From contig NZ_BAZR01000022.1 of the NCBI RefSeq assembly GCF_001315105.1, positions 1 through 64,000 of the forward strand: DNA of 64,000 bases. Direction: 5' to 3'. The notes under the pieces are model-generated. The model was given only the letters and a program-made list of their open reading frames with translations. It was not told where the DNA came from and ran no database searches. This document shows positions 18,240 to 27,655 of the stretch, in pieces (position 1 is the stretch's first letter; each line of letters begins with the position of its first letter). This DNA is from Paenibacillus sp. JCM 10914. Lineage in GTDB: Bacteria > Bacillota > Bacilli > Paenibacillales > Paenibacillaceae. The translations under genes were made by a program, and so were the position numbers.

Positions 18240-18923
18240 TTGAGCAACTGGCTACCGTTTATTATTGTCACACTTATCATAATTATTGGTTTCGTCAAAA
18301 CCATCTCATCTTACCGAAAAACAATAAAAAACCACAACTTCGCAATCGAATATATGAATAATTATAGAGAATTCTGTTCACCGTTGTTTCAAAACACTTT
18401 CAATAGCGACAAATATCAGTGGTTAAAAATGAATTCGTCAAAAATACAAACGCTTATGGGGTCGTTTGGTATAGCGTCAATGTATAAACCGCCAGGCGCA
18501 AACTATTACTTTAGTAACCATCAAATGATTATAAACGGCATAAGCAGCATTAGGGAATCCTATTCACACATGGATAATGGTTTCGGATTGAATTTGGATC
18601 GTAAAATACTGCAGGAAACTATCCGCATGATAGATGACATGTTGCTTACGTTTATAGGCGCTGCGGATAACTGGGTAAACGAAGCACAAAAGGAATTGAA
18701 AAATCCGTTAATATGGCTTCGAGAAGGTGTGCGCTTTGTTGTCACAAGTCCTGTATCTTTAATGTATTGGTCGGGACTAATACGGTATAGGACGTACAAC
18801 ACGCTTTCAAATAACTTTTTAGTCAAGCTACTATCATTCCTTATTGGCGTAATAGGCTTTGTCAGTTCAATTGTTACTATTGTAACTGGTTATACGCCAT
18901 TCAGATCGTTGATAGGTTTTTAG
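18240..18923 (+). CDS. Unrecognised membrane protein
   Basis: About 227 residues. An N-terminal membrane segment (WLPFIIVTLIIIIGFV) and one or two near the C-terminus (LLSFLIGVIGFVSSIVTIV) flank a soluble middle of ~130 residues. TTG at 18240 is preferred over ATG at 18234 because AAGGGGG ends one base before that ATG. No recognised domain. Last gene of the integrase element before the first displaced rlmCD tail; AT-rich like its neighbours. Confidence 0.65.
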   Translation: MSNWLPFIIVTLIIIIGFVKTISSYRKTIKNHNFAIEYMNNYREFCSPLFQNTFNSDKYQWLKMNSSKIQTLMGSFGIASMYKPPGANYYFSNHQMIINGISSIRESYSHMDNGFGLNLDRKILQETIRMIDDMLLTFIGAADNWVNEAQKELKNPLIWLREGVRFVVTSPVSLMYWSGLIRYRTYNTLSNNFLVKLLSFLIGVIGFVSSIVTIVTGYTPFRSLIGF

Positions 18924-19232
18924 TTTATAGACTGTCCGACCGCTTTCGCGAAGGAATAGCTATATTCGCGGTACTGGAACGCCATATTAAGCACGGTCGA
19001 ACAAGTAACCGGAAACGAGAGCGTAAAGATCGCGTTTCAAATCTAGATTAGTTCGGGACATTCGCCCCAGTCTTATATATTTCGTCAGTCTTTCAGAATC
19101 ACCACGTATCGCCTTCAATTGTTTTGCAGGGTACGTTTGCCGATAAAGAAAAGACGCCCCGGAGAAGAGCGCCTATTGAGTCGTGGGTAAATGCCATTCC
19201 ATTAGTATTAAAAGCCTGTACTCCCTGACTAC
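18924..19232. other. Intergenic region at the right end of the integrase element
   Basis: No gene seen. It should contain the element half of the presumed attachment site just left of 19233. Confidence 0.4.
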
Positions 19233-19277
19233 TCCACACATGTGGAGTGCTGTGTGTCGCTAGTAAGAATGCAGTGA
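19233..19277 (+). other. Displaced rlmCD 3' end (tail 2)
   Basis: Reads STHVECCVSLVRMQ-stop with CATGTGGAGTG identical to the present rlmCD end (12764). It matches the RlmCD C-terminal pattern HVExVxLLxR. A strong terminator follows within 20 bases, as expected for a former gene end. Marks the right border of the 6.4 kb integrase element. Confidence 0.65.
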
Positions 19278-19294
19278 TATAAACCATATTTACC

Positions 19295-19337
19295 TAGTAA
19301 AATGCCCAAGCTGAGCACAAGCTTGGGCATTTTACTA
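19295..19337. terminator. Strong bidirectional terminator
   Basis: A perfect 17-bp stem (TAGTAAAATGCCCAAGC and its complement) with a 9-base loop, directly downstream of the displaced tail. Confidence 0.9.
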
Positions 19338-19459
19338 TAAGACAACATACACATTAGGGAATATATGGGAATATAGTTATGTGAAGCATACTTGTTGGAA
19401 TTGAAACGGAAGCTCTATAATGGGAGGGAAGATTAACTTTTGTTTTGAAAAAGAGGTAA

Positions 19460-20053
19460 ATGAAAATGACGACCACACCTTCGCATAATCCGAACGATCC
19501 TCGTGTTATCCGAACGCGACAGCTGATATTGGACGCTTTTATGTATATGCTTAATAAAAAGGATTTTAACTCCATAACAATCAGTGATTTAACGAAAGTA
19601 GCGACGATAAACCGGGCTACATTTTATTCCCATTTTCCAGATAAATTTGGTCTTCTAGATGCGTTATTGTCTGATGCGTTTATGGATTATGTCCATAGAA
19701 GAGTACCTGAAAATGCGATTTTGACGGAAGAAACGGTAAAAAATTTGATTCATTCCTTATGTGACTATCATGAATCATCGAGCAAGCAATGTGTAAGAAA
19801 CTACGAGTCCGTTGCCCCGTTAGTGGAGAAGAATATTATTGTCGAATTGGAGAAATTTGTGCTGCAGCTATTATCTAAAACCTATGCACAAGAAGATGGC
19901 AGGAGTTTGGAGCAAGCGGCAACGATTATTAGCTGGTCCATTTATGAGATTACTTATCGCTGGTTTATTAAGGGGAAAATCGAAACACCTATTGAGTTAT
20001 TCCATAATATCGCTCCTTTTTTTTCATTTTGGATCGTTTCCGAAGCGAACTGA
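19460..20053 (+). CDS. TetR/AcrR family repressor
   Basis: 197 residues. N-terminal helix-turn-helix (FNSITISDLTKVATINRATFYSHFPDKFGLLDALL, about residues 33-70) and a helical ligand-binding half ending in TetR_C-like FFSFWIVSE. A TATAAT box lies about 40 bases upstream. It precedes a metallo-hydrolase gene in the same direction, with its own terminator between; the palindrome over that gene's -10 box is the likely target. Cargo of the second island segment. Confidence 0.9.
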   Translation: MKMTTTPSHNPNDPRVIRTRQLILDAFMYMLNKKDFNSITISDLTKVATINRATFYSHFPDKFGLLDALLSDAFMDYVHRRVPENAILTEETVKNLIHSLCDYHESSSKQCVRNYESVAPLVEKNIIVELEKFVLQLLSKTYAQEDGRSLEQAATIISWSIYEITYRWFIKGKIETPIELFHNIAPFFSFWIVSEAN

Positions 20054-20092
20054 GAAGAGGCAGCAGGCTGTTATAGCCTGCTGCCTTCTTCT
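20054..20092 (+). terminator. Terminator after tetR gene
   Basis: GGCAGCAGGCT/AGCCTGCTGCC stem, five-base loop, pyrimidine-rich tail. Confidence 0.88.
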
Positions 20093-20170
20093 GTTTACTG
20101 GCCGTATACGGTAAAAAAACAACATATACAGGGATTTGTGCTTTATGCGACAAATTTAAATTATTGATGG

Positions 20171-20214
20171 TTGAGGTGCCTTGAGACGGGCTGTATGATA
20201 ACACTTGTATCATA
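20171..20214 (+). promoter_or_regulatory. Promoter and TetR-type operator of the metallo-hydrolase gene
   Basis: TTGAGG (20171-20176), 17-base spacer, TATGAT (20194-20199). The -10 box is the left half of a palindrome TATGATA-N7-TATCATA (20194-20214), well placed for repression by the neighbouring TetR protein. Confidence 0.65.
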
Positions 20215-20245
20215 AGTAACAGATGTTGTTTAAGGAGGCGTTACA

Positions 20246-21130
20246 ATGAGTACAACTTATAAGCCTGAGGTTCAGGTTCCAAGTGTTTTCCATAAAAAAA
20301 TAGGAGATATTATCGTTACGGTAATATCGGATGGAAATGCGGAATTAGGCTTGGAAGTCTTCTATGAACTGGAAAAGGACGAGGCCGTTAAAATCTTGCG
20401 AGAACATCTCCAGACGGTTCCAGCACACATGAATACGAATGCATTTATTGTGAATAACAACGGTCATATTACTTTAATTGATACGGGACTGGGGCAAAAG
20501 ATGGGGCCTACCGGAGGCCGCTTGCTGGATAATCTGTCAGCCGCAGGCTACTCCGCCAGCGATGTTGATACCGTTCTTTTAACCCACATGCATCCGGATC
20601 ATATTAATGGATTGATCTTGGAGGACGGAACGAAAGCTTTTCCAAACGCAGAGGTCATCGTTCATGAAAAAGAATATGAATTTTGGATGAATGGCAGCGC
20701 GGAAGAGCAGTTGCCTGATGAATGGAAAATGATCGTTACAATGGTTCAATCGGCAATGGAGCCCTATAAAGATAAGGTTGTGAGATTTACAGATTCCGTT
20801 GGCCTTCCTGGGATAACGGCTATCGAAGCCCATGGGCATACGCCCGGTCATACGGCCTATCTCATTGAATCGGAAGGCGACCGGCTATTAATCTGGGGCG
20901 ATATTATCCAAAGTCCTGTTATCCAGCTGTCAAGACCGGAATTGAAGATCGCGATGGATATCGATTCTGAGCAAGCTTTGATTTCACGCCTAAAATTGCT
21001 TGATTTTGCCGTTCAAGAGAGAATTAGAGTGGCAGGCATGCATTTGGATTTTCCGGTTTTCGGATATGTCAAAAAAGAAGGTAATCGTTATATTTACGTG
21101 CAAGAGCAGTGGAGAGCGAACGACATTTAA
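20246..21130 (+). CDS. MBL-fold metallo-hydrolase
   Basis: 294 residues. Zinc ligands of the metallo-beta-lactamase fold are present: THMHPDHINGL (HxHxDH), a GHTPGHTAYLIES histidine, and a late GDIIQSPVIQL aspartate. No signal peptide, so cytoplasmic. Similarity is to the lactonase/glyoxalase-like group; substrate unknown. Start has AAGGAGG upstream. Paired with a TetR repressor and its operator, which suggests induction by a small molecule that it degrades. Confidence 0.88.
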   Translation: MSTTYKPEVQVPSVFHKKIGDIIVTVISDGNAELGLEVFYELEKDEAVKILREHLQTVPAHMNTNAFIVNNNGHITLIDTGLGQKMGPTGGRLLDNLSAAGYSASDVDTVLLTHMHPDHINGLILEDGTKAFPNAEVIVHEKEYEFWMNGSAEEQLPDEWKMIVTMVQSAMEPYKDKVVRFTDSVGLPGITAIEAHGHTPGHTAYLIESEGDRLLIWGDIIQSPVIQLSRPELKIAMDIDSEQALISRLKLLDFAVQERIRVAGMHLDFPVFGYVKKEGNRYIYVQEQWRANDI

Positions 21131-21189
21131 TGAGTTTGAATCCGATATGAAACAAGTCTAAGGTTTCTCCATTTTCATATTTTTAATTC

Positions 21190-21232
21190 AGCAAAATGAT
21201 TGTTTTCCTGAAGGAAAACAATCATTTTGCTG
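21190..21232 (+). terminator. Terminator after the metallo-hydrolase
   Basis: A perfect ~19-bp stem (CAGCAAAATGATTGTTTTCC and complement) with a TGAA loop. Confidence 0.9.
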
Positions 21233-21357
21233 CTGCTTATTATCTACGATTCATCAATGCCGTGAGCTTTGAAAATATCAAGCACGTCATTCATACACAC
21301 AGCAAATTCGAGGTGAATACCAGTCGCAGTATAATTTTTATTCTCTAACATCCGTAC

Positions 21358-21405
21358 TCGACACATGTGGAGCGCCTAATATTGATGGTACGAAAAGAGA
21401 TGTGA
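21358..21405 (+). other. Displaced rlmCD 3' end (tail 3)
   Basis: Reads STHVERLILMVRKEM-stop, again with CATGTGGAG at the HVE codons (21364-21372). Overlapping it in another frame is VTMLVRKLKDR, which also looks like such a tail and may reflect a second break. Bounds a ~2.1 kb segment with the metallo-hydrolase pair. Confidence 0.55.
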
Positions 21406-21532
21406 CAATGCTGGTGAGGAAGTTGAAAGATAGGCAGGCGATTCGCAAAGCTAGTCATTTCGTGCGATACTTGAGTAGATCAAAAAGATATTTATAAAAT
21501 ATAGAGGTTTAATAAAAGATGAGGTTTATGTT

Positions 21533-22495
21533 ATGCCAAAAAACGATAATATGCTAGCCATTCTATGGATGTTGAATACGGGCGTAAAAATGACTGCAAA
21601 ACAAATATCCGAAAAGTTAGAAATAAATATAAGGACAGTTTATCGGTATATTGATGCACTATGTGCCAGTGGAGTGCCTATAATATCCGACCCAGGTCAT
21701 AACGGCGGGTATAGTTTGATGAATCATTTTATTAGAGCACCTCTGCTATTTGATATTGAAGAAAAGAAGGCACTCCTTCATGCTGCTATTTTTGCTAAAG
21801 GAGCTGGATACCCTTTGAGTGAGGCATTAGACAATGCTACATCAAAATTGAAAATGTATTCGAATCAGGAGCAGGAAAGTATACTTAGTCGTCATTTAGC
21901 CGGATTTGAAGTTATAAACCGTGTAGGAGACCATTCTGTTCAGCTGGTATTGGCGGAATTGGAGCAGGCTGTAGCAAACGAATTCTCTGTAGAAATTGAT
22001 TATCGCACACGCTATGAAGAACAACCCAAGAATAGAGTGATAGACCCCTATGGAATGCTTTACTGGAACAATAAATGGTATACTGTTGCATTTTGTCATC
22101 TAAGGAATGAGATCCGCAGCTTTCGGGCAGAACGGATTCTACAAATTAAGCGTACTCAAAAAATATTTAAGCGTTCCGAAGCTTTTTCGGCCCGTGAATT
22201 TTTTATGCAAAATTTGTTACCTGATTTAGTGGACAAGGACGGGTTAATTTCTTTAATTATCCGTGGCAGGTCAGAGGCATTGGATGACTTATGCCTGCAT
22301 TGGTTTTTGGGGCATCATCTGAAAGAGCGGACATCAAATCAAGCAATCTTTTTACTTGAGGAAAATTTAATTCATACATATGTACCTAATTTTCTCCTAT
22401 CCTACGGGAAATCCATTCAAGTAATCGAACCAGAGAGTTTGAATGAAAAACTTGTTGCTGTTGCGTCGGAGTTATTGGAATATTACCAACTTTAA
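21533..22495 (+). CDS. WYL-domain transcriptional regulator (YafY type)
   Basis: 320 residues. N-terminal DeoR-like winged helix (MTAKQISEKLEINIRTVYRYIDALCASGVPI) and a WYL domain from about residue 145 (VEIDYRTRYEEQ...IDPYGMLYWNNKWYTVAFCHLRNEIRSFRAERI). WYL domains bind nucleic acid or small ligands and often control stress or defence genes. It precedes a DJ-1/PfpI gene; a terminator separates them. Confidence 0.9.
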   Translation: MPKNDNMLAILWMLNTGVKMTAKQISEKLEINIRTVYRYIDALCASGVPIISDPGHNGGYSLMNHFIRAPLLFDIEEKKALLHAAIFAKGAGYPLSEALDNATSKLKMYSNQEQESILSRHLAGFEVINRVGDHSVQLVLAELEQAVANEFSVEIDYRTRYEEQPKNRVIDPYGMLYWNNKWYTVAFCHLRNEIRSFRAERILQIKRTQKIFKRSEAFSAREFFMQNLLPDLVDKDGLISLIIRGRSEALDDLCLHWFLGHHLKERTSNQAIFLLEENLIHTYVPNFLLSYGKSIQVIEPESLNEKLVAVASELLEYYQL

Positions 22496-22532
22496 TAGCT
22501 TCACTGACAGTAGATGTCAGTGAAGCTATTTT
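22494..22532 (+). terminator. Terminator after WYL regulator
   Basis: AATAGCTTCACTGACA and TGTCAGTGAAGCTATT flank a five-base loop, then T-run. Confidence 0.88.
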
Positions 22533-22607
22533 ATAATGATTATAATCATGGATTGCCGATGGACGATTGGTATCCTTGATGAATTGTAAAATAAGGAGAA
22601 CTTGCAC

Positions 22608-23234
22608 ATGAATAATACGGTATATCTTTATGTATTTGACACAATGTCAGACTGGGAAATAGGTTATGTAACTGCCGAATTGAACTCGGGAAGATATTAT
22701 AAAAAGGGGCTGACCGCATCAAAAATAGTTACCGTGGGAATTGAAAAGACTTCTGTAACTACAATGGGCGGATTGAAAATACTGCCTGACATCAAACTGG
22801 ATGAGTGCTGCATTGCAAGCACAGATACATTGATTTTACCCGGTGGAGATACATGGACAGAAACCATTCACCAGCCGATCTTAAAAATCGTTGAAAGGTG
22901 TTTGAAGGAAGGTATATTGGTTGCAGCTATTTGTGGTGCAACAATAGGACTTGCCCAGACAGGATTGCTGAATTCACGTTGGCATACAAGCAATGATCTG
23001 GAATACCTTAAAATGATCTGTCCCACTTACACGGGCGAAAAGTATTACAAAAAGGAGTCTGTTGTAACTGATGGAAAACTAATTACAGCATCTGGAATAG
23101 CTCCGTTGGAATTTTCTGTACATGTCTTGAAAGCTCTGGGCGTGATTAATTCAAAAACATTAGATGCCTGGTATAGTCTTAATAAGACTCATGAATCCAA
23201 ATATTTCTATGAGTTAATGAATTCCCTCCAATGA
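22608..23234 (+). CDS. DJ-1/PfpI family glutamine amidotransferase-like protein
   Basis: 208 residues. The nucleophile elbow is AAICGAT (Cys about residue 106), with an earlier LPGGDTW strand-loop typical of DJ-1/PfpI proteins such as glyoxalases and proteases. ATG at 22608 has AAGGAG at good distance; the TTG six bases upstream does not. Likely controlled by the adjacent WYL regulator. Cargo of the third island segment. Confidence 0.88.
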   Translation: MNNTVYLYVFDTMSDWEIGYVTAELNSGRYYKKGLTASKIVTVGIEKTSVTTMGGLKILPDIKLDECCIASTDTLILPGGDTWTETIHQPILKIVERCLKEGILVAAICGATIGLAQTGLLNSRWHTSNDLEYLKMICPTYTGEKYYKKESVVTDGKLITASGIAPLEFSVHVLKALGVINSKTLDAWYSLNKTHESKYFYELMNSLQ

Positions 23235-23306
23235 AAGGCATAAGCATAAGTCCCAGGTGGTCTTGCCGCCAGATGAGGACAATACGTGTAGAATTACAGT
23301 GACTGA

Positions 23307-23360
23307 CACTCAAGTCATGTGGAGAGTGTCTGTTCGTTGATTTATATGGGGTTTGAGTGA
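23307..23360 (+). other. Displaced rlmCD 3' end (tail 4)
   Basis: Reads HSSHVESVCSLIYMGFE-stop, with CATGTGGAGAGTGT at 23316. An upstream in-frame stop (23304) shows that only the tail is left. Confidence 0.55.
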
Positions 23361-23372
23361 GTAGTTGGGGGA

Positions 23373-23405
23373 ATGGGGACGTGAGCAAATTCGCGTCCTC
23401 ATTTT
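23373..23405 (+). terminator. Weak terminator after tail 4
   Basis: GGGGACG pairs with CGTCCTC, followed by ATTTTA. Confidence 0.45.
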
Positions 23406-23433
23406 AGTGCTATGTAGGTATGGCTGAATACAT

Positions 23434-23800
23434 TTACATTTGGTGAAGGCTTATAACGAAACCACCATGTTTCAGGATATCCAGTCCGATAAGGCCATTA
23501 ATGGAATTGATGTTTTCATGAAAGACGCTAAAATCTAAGCTGATGTTAGTCATGGTCATGCTACCTAACTGGATTTGATCAACTTCTTTTCGAAACGAAT
23601 ATTCATCTGCACCGATCCCAAAGCTTGGCACAAGTTTATCACCATTTTCGAATTTGATACCGATCTCTGATACAACATCAGAAGATAAGAGAATGCGCCG
23701 CGCCAGTATCAATTACCAAATTGTCGATTGTTAACGAGTGCGCTCTATAACAGATCGTCAATGATACGTGAAGCAAGCCATCGATATAATCCAACTGCAT
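23434..23800 (-). pseudogene. Retropepsin-like aspartic protease, frameshifted
   Basis: Minus-strand reading from 23800 gives MQLDYIDGLLHVSLTI...LVIDTGAAHSLI, with the catalytic DTGA motif. The frame then shifts near 23690 and continues as SSDVVSEIGIKFENGDKLVPSFGIG to INGLIGLDILKHGGFVIS. About 121 residues if corrected. The ATG follows the stop of the upstream small gene by one base, so the two were translationally coupled. Single-domain retropepsin-like proteins are soluble proteases of unknown target. Confidence 0.75.
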
Positions 23801-23801
23801 C

Positions 23802-24046
23802 TCATCGGCTCCTGTAGAAGGGATTTCTTCTAATCTCAATAGCTATTTTAGCTTGGCCCGTATGATAGACGATGTGGTTATCTCTACATTTCAACAGTTC
23901 CTTGGTTGCTTCATCTGGATCTTGAATCGCTTTGATTAAGGCTACTTCGTCAACATATTGAGTAATGTCTTCGGTATAAGAATTCAGAATTTCCAGAAGG
24001 ACATATTGATCGGGGTAATATTACGAACAACTTCTTGCCATTGCAT
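23802..24046 (-). pseudogene. Small conserved helical protein, frameshifted
   Basis: From 24046 the frame reads MQWQEVVRNIT and, after restoring one base at about 24020, PDQYVLLEILNSYTEDITQYVDEVALIKAIQDPDEATKELLKCRDNHIVYHTG-like sequence for about 81 residues. No family recognised. Its stop is one base before the aspartic protease ATG, so it formed a two-gene operon with it. Both genes being broken suggests the pair is no longer used. Confidence 0.6.
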
Positions 24047-24334
24047 AGCATAACGCCTCGCTAACGGGTATTTTCTTTTCTTATTATACCAGACTTTCGG
24101 CATACGCCTATCTCAACGCTGCATATTGATCTGAATAAGAGGGGCTCACTACAACTATGTCTTATATCAAATAATTAAATGGACTTACAAATACAATTAA
24201 TCAGTTAGTAGTTTAATAACGGCCATTTAGCAACATTGCGACTACAACTACGATGAAAAAAAAGTTTTGTCATATCGCTAAAGATTGTTTTGCATTGAGT
24301 GACAATACCCTCATCATTTTTTTTAATTTACATC
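24047..24334. other. Intergenic, AT-rich
   Basis: Probably the promoter of the minus-strand gene pair ending at 23434. No gene seen. Confidence 0.4.
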
Positions 24335-24368
24335 AAAAAAGCTGACGTCATTCTCCCCAACGTCAGCT
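24335..24368 (-). terminator. Terminator of the helicase-mutT operon
   Basis: GCTGACGT/ACGTCAGC stem with the T-run (A6 on the plus strand) on the minus-strand 3' side. Confidence 0.85.
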
Positions 24369-24383
24369 TCTTCAATATCAACC

Positions 24384-27252
24384 TCAAGTCAAGTACTTAT
24401 AAAGCTTACCTTCCACCAAATGCTCTAGTATTAAATTCATGTGCACAACAGAGATGGATTGGCCATTCTTATCAAGCATCGTTCCTTGGATGGCGCTTTG
24501 AGGGTCCGGATGTGCTTTGCCGATATAATAGAACTCGCTTCCCTCCGCATCGTCTTTTTTGATGAACACATGCAGGTTAATGTCGAGCTCATCTGCCTGA
24601 ATAATCGTGCGGACCTCATCTGATTCAAGCGTTCTTCTGCTTCGGGTTGACCATTTCAGAACATCAGGAGATATAAATTCCTCCTGATAGTTGGTGCTAG
24701 CTTCGACGCCTTCATGCTTGTGGTAGGTGACGAAGATGGGACAAGTCTTATACTTCGTTTTGTATCCATACATGGTGGAGCTTTCGTCACTAAACCAATT
24801 CAATAGTTTGCAGGAGTCCTTCCTGGAATACTTTTTATATAGGGTAAGCTGTTCATTACAATCATATTGCTCATTAATATAAAAAGCGGCTTGAACGATA
24901 TCGGTGAGTATTTCCCTGAAATACACATTGCTTTGAATCGAATGGGACATTGCCGAGTGAAATAAAAACTGTTGTTCATCTGTAAAAACTACGATGGGGG
25001 TATCGCCATATTTTTTTCTCGTGGGTTCGGTGAAAAAGGACAGGTCGAGCACACGTTTAACGGATTCCAACGTCTCCGAATCTGTAGAGCATCTCTCTTC
25101 CATGACAACATGTAAAAATTCCTCAAAACTAACGCTCGTCTCTGTCAATAACATGCTGAGTAGGATGATCTCATGCCTGCGTTTACCATTCAGTACCTCG
25201 GCAGACAACATAAACAGATACTTTTTCTCTTGCTCGCTTAAAAAAGGAACAGACTCCTTAATCTTCTGCAAAAAGTGATAATAGCTTCCATGTTCAACCG
25301 AGAAGATCAGTGGATCAATGGAGCCGTGCTCCAGGAAATCCATGAGCGTCGGAATCCGATTCAAACGATGTTTGAGCTGGACATACTCTTCTCTCAGTAT
25401 TCTAAGAGCGGTTAGGTTACTGTTGCTAATCGAGCGAAAGATTTGCTGCTTGGCGACTTCTTCGAAGTTGATTGTTGAAACCCCATTAATATAGCTAGTG
25501 TCTTTCATATGGCGACGGATATTATCCTTGTTCTGAGACTTATCTCCTGAGAGAGCGATGGGGATCAGATAGTTATTTTTGTAATTTCCGATAAAGTCGA
25601 TGATCTACGTGTTTACGTAGACCGCGTCCAAGTTGTTGAACGAATACAATGTTGGACTGGGTCTGACGCAACATGACAACCTGGTTTACACAAGGAATAT
25701 CAATTCCTTCGTTAAAGATATCCACCGTCAGGATATAGTCCAGCCGCCCATCTTCAAGATCAGTTACAGAACGGAGACGTCTTTCTTGAGAGTCGTCTCC
25801 CGTCAAGGCCACCGTGTCGTAGCCTCTCAAATTAAGTAGACTAGATAGTTCCATCGCTTCTTCTTTACGACTGCAAAAGATTAGGCCTTTCACGGTCTCG
25901 CCAGAGTATCCATAGTACTCGATCTTTTCTAATAAATAGGATACCCGCTCATCCGAAACCAATTTTGAGAGCATCGTGGTATCATCGATGATTTGGCCAT
26001 TAACCTCAAAATCAGTGACTCCAAAATAGTGGAAGGGACACAGCATATCTTCTTCTAATGCTTCTTGTAGGCGAATTTCATAGGCAATGTTGTAGTCAAA
26101 CAGCTCATAGATGTTAAAATCATCGGTCCGCTCAGGTGTGGCGGTCATGCCGAGCATAAACGTAGGTTCAAAATAATCAATAATTCTTTGATAAGAGCTT
26201 GCTCCAGCTTTATGCACTTCGTCTATAAGAATATAGTCAAAAGCTGCGGGATCAAAGCTGGTTAGATTGGAGGTTTTAGAAACCGTCTGGACAGTTGCAA
26301 ATAAGTATTTAGCCTCTGTATCTCTACTAGTACCGGATAAAATGCCGTAATCTCGATCCACACCGCCAAGGATTCGCTGATAATCGACCATAGCCTTCTT
26401 CAAAATCTGCTCTCGGTGTACAACAAACAGCATCCGGCCCGGAGCAAAGCTCTTTACATCAAATGCAGAGAGATACGTCTTACCAGTACCAGTTGCAGAG
26501 ATGACCAGCCCTTTCCGCGCTCCGCTAACACGCAAGTCCTGAAGGTTCCTGAGCGCATTCCTCTGCATGGTATTCGGCGAGATTGGACTGAACAACGTCT
26601 GTGGAATGGCTTCTGGAGCCAATGGGAGTACTTGGTTAGCTTGTGTGTTTGCTTTCAGAACCTCTTCGTATAGAATCTGATACGCTTCAATCCACTGTTT
26701 GGATAGAGGAATAGAATCATTCCAGACCTTATCGAATTCACTTTGAAACTGTTCTAATAATCCACCTTGCTTGAACGACGTTAGCTTCACGTTCCATTCG
26801 TAATTGGCTTTTAAAGCGGAAGCTGTAAGGTTAGAGCTCCCCGTAATAATGGTGGAATAACCTTCTTGGTGGAAAAGGTAGCCCTTCGCATGAAACCCAC
26901 TCAGATCGGATAATCGGACCTCTACGTTTGTGATTTTAAGCAGCTCTTTATAGATCTTTGGCTGGTTAAAGTTCAAATAGTTAGAGGTCAGGATCTTACC
27001 GGTAATGCCACGCATTTTGAGATCAAGCAGGTGAGATTTGATTGTAGCTAGTCCACTTTCTGTAATGAAGGCAACAGAAAAAATAAAAAATTGGCAGTTA
27101 TCTAGTTCTTCTAGGAGTGGTGTCAGTACGTAATCTTTATTTTCTTTATTGTTTATCAGAAGCTTAGGCTTGAATTTGTCCAAGGACTCTTGCTGGTGAT
27201 TAATAAACGCCCAGCTTAAGGAATGGTTTAGTTGTTGAATAGAGGTATTCAT
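24384..27252 (-). pseudogene. PLD nuclease-DEAD helicase-DUF3427 protein, frameshifted
   Basis: The first frame (27252-25573) holds a phospholipase D-type nuclease domain (HAKGYLF and GSSNLTAS, about residues 120-145), a superfamily 2 helicase with Walker A ATGTGKT, DEVH and MTATPER boxes, and motif VI QQLGRGLRK. It stops at 25573. A second frame continues as DFIGNYKNNYLIPIALSGDKSQNKD and the DUF3427 region to 24384. The join near 25610 needs a frameshift and perhaps a few missing codons (HV...IDFIGNY). Intact relatives are ~950-residue proteins thought to act on DNA, often in islands and possibly in defence. Preceded by mutT with one base between. Confidence 0.8.
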
Positions 27253-27253
27253 T

Positions 27254-27655
27254 CTATCTAATTAAGTCCTGTTGGATTTTATGTACTGCTGGAATGTCTG
27301 CAGGGGCCCAGTCCAAGGACGTGAGCTCATCGGGTGACAACCAGGAGATGGCAACATGTTCCGTTAGCTCAGGCTTTCCACTCAGAAGATGGCAATAGAA
27401 AGTAGATAAATGGACAATGCCAAAGTCGTATTCATGGATGGTCGTCTCAATTGCATCACCAATTTCAATGACACAGTTCATTTCTTCGTCGATTTCGCGT
27501 TTTAATGCTGTCTGAGGCGTTTCGCCTTCCTCAATTTTGCCTCCGGGAAATTCCCATGTATACGCCAGGGTTTTGGTAGCCCCGCGTTGCGCACAGAGAA
27601 TTTTTCCATTTTCGATAATGACAGCTCCGACGACGTGGATGTTTTTTTTCATCAT
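27254..27655 (-). CDS. NUDIX hydrolase, MutT/8-oxo-dGTPase type
   Basis: 133 residues with a complete Nudix box GGKIEEGETPQTALKREIDEEM (GX5EX7REUXEE). Probably hydrolyses oxidised nucleoside triphosphates. ATG has GAGGGGA upstream. It is one base from the helicase gene start, so both are one transcript; this MutT-helicase pairing is itself suggestive of a joint nucleic-acid function. Confidence 0.9.
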   Translation of the reverse strand: MMKKNIHVVGAVIIENGKILCAQRGATKTLAYTWEFPGGKIEEGETPQTALKREIDEEMNCVIEIGDAIETTIHEYDFGIVHLSTFYCHLLSGKPELTEHVAISWLSPDELTSLDWAPADIPAVHKIQQDLIR

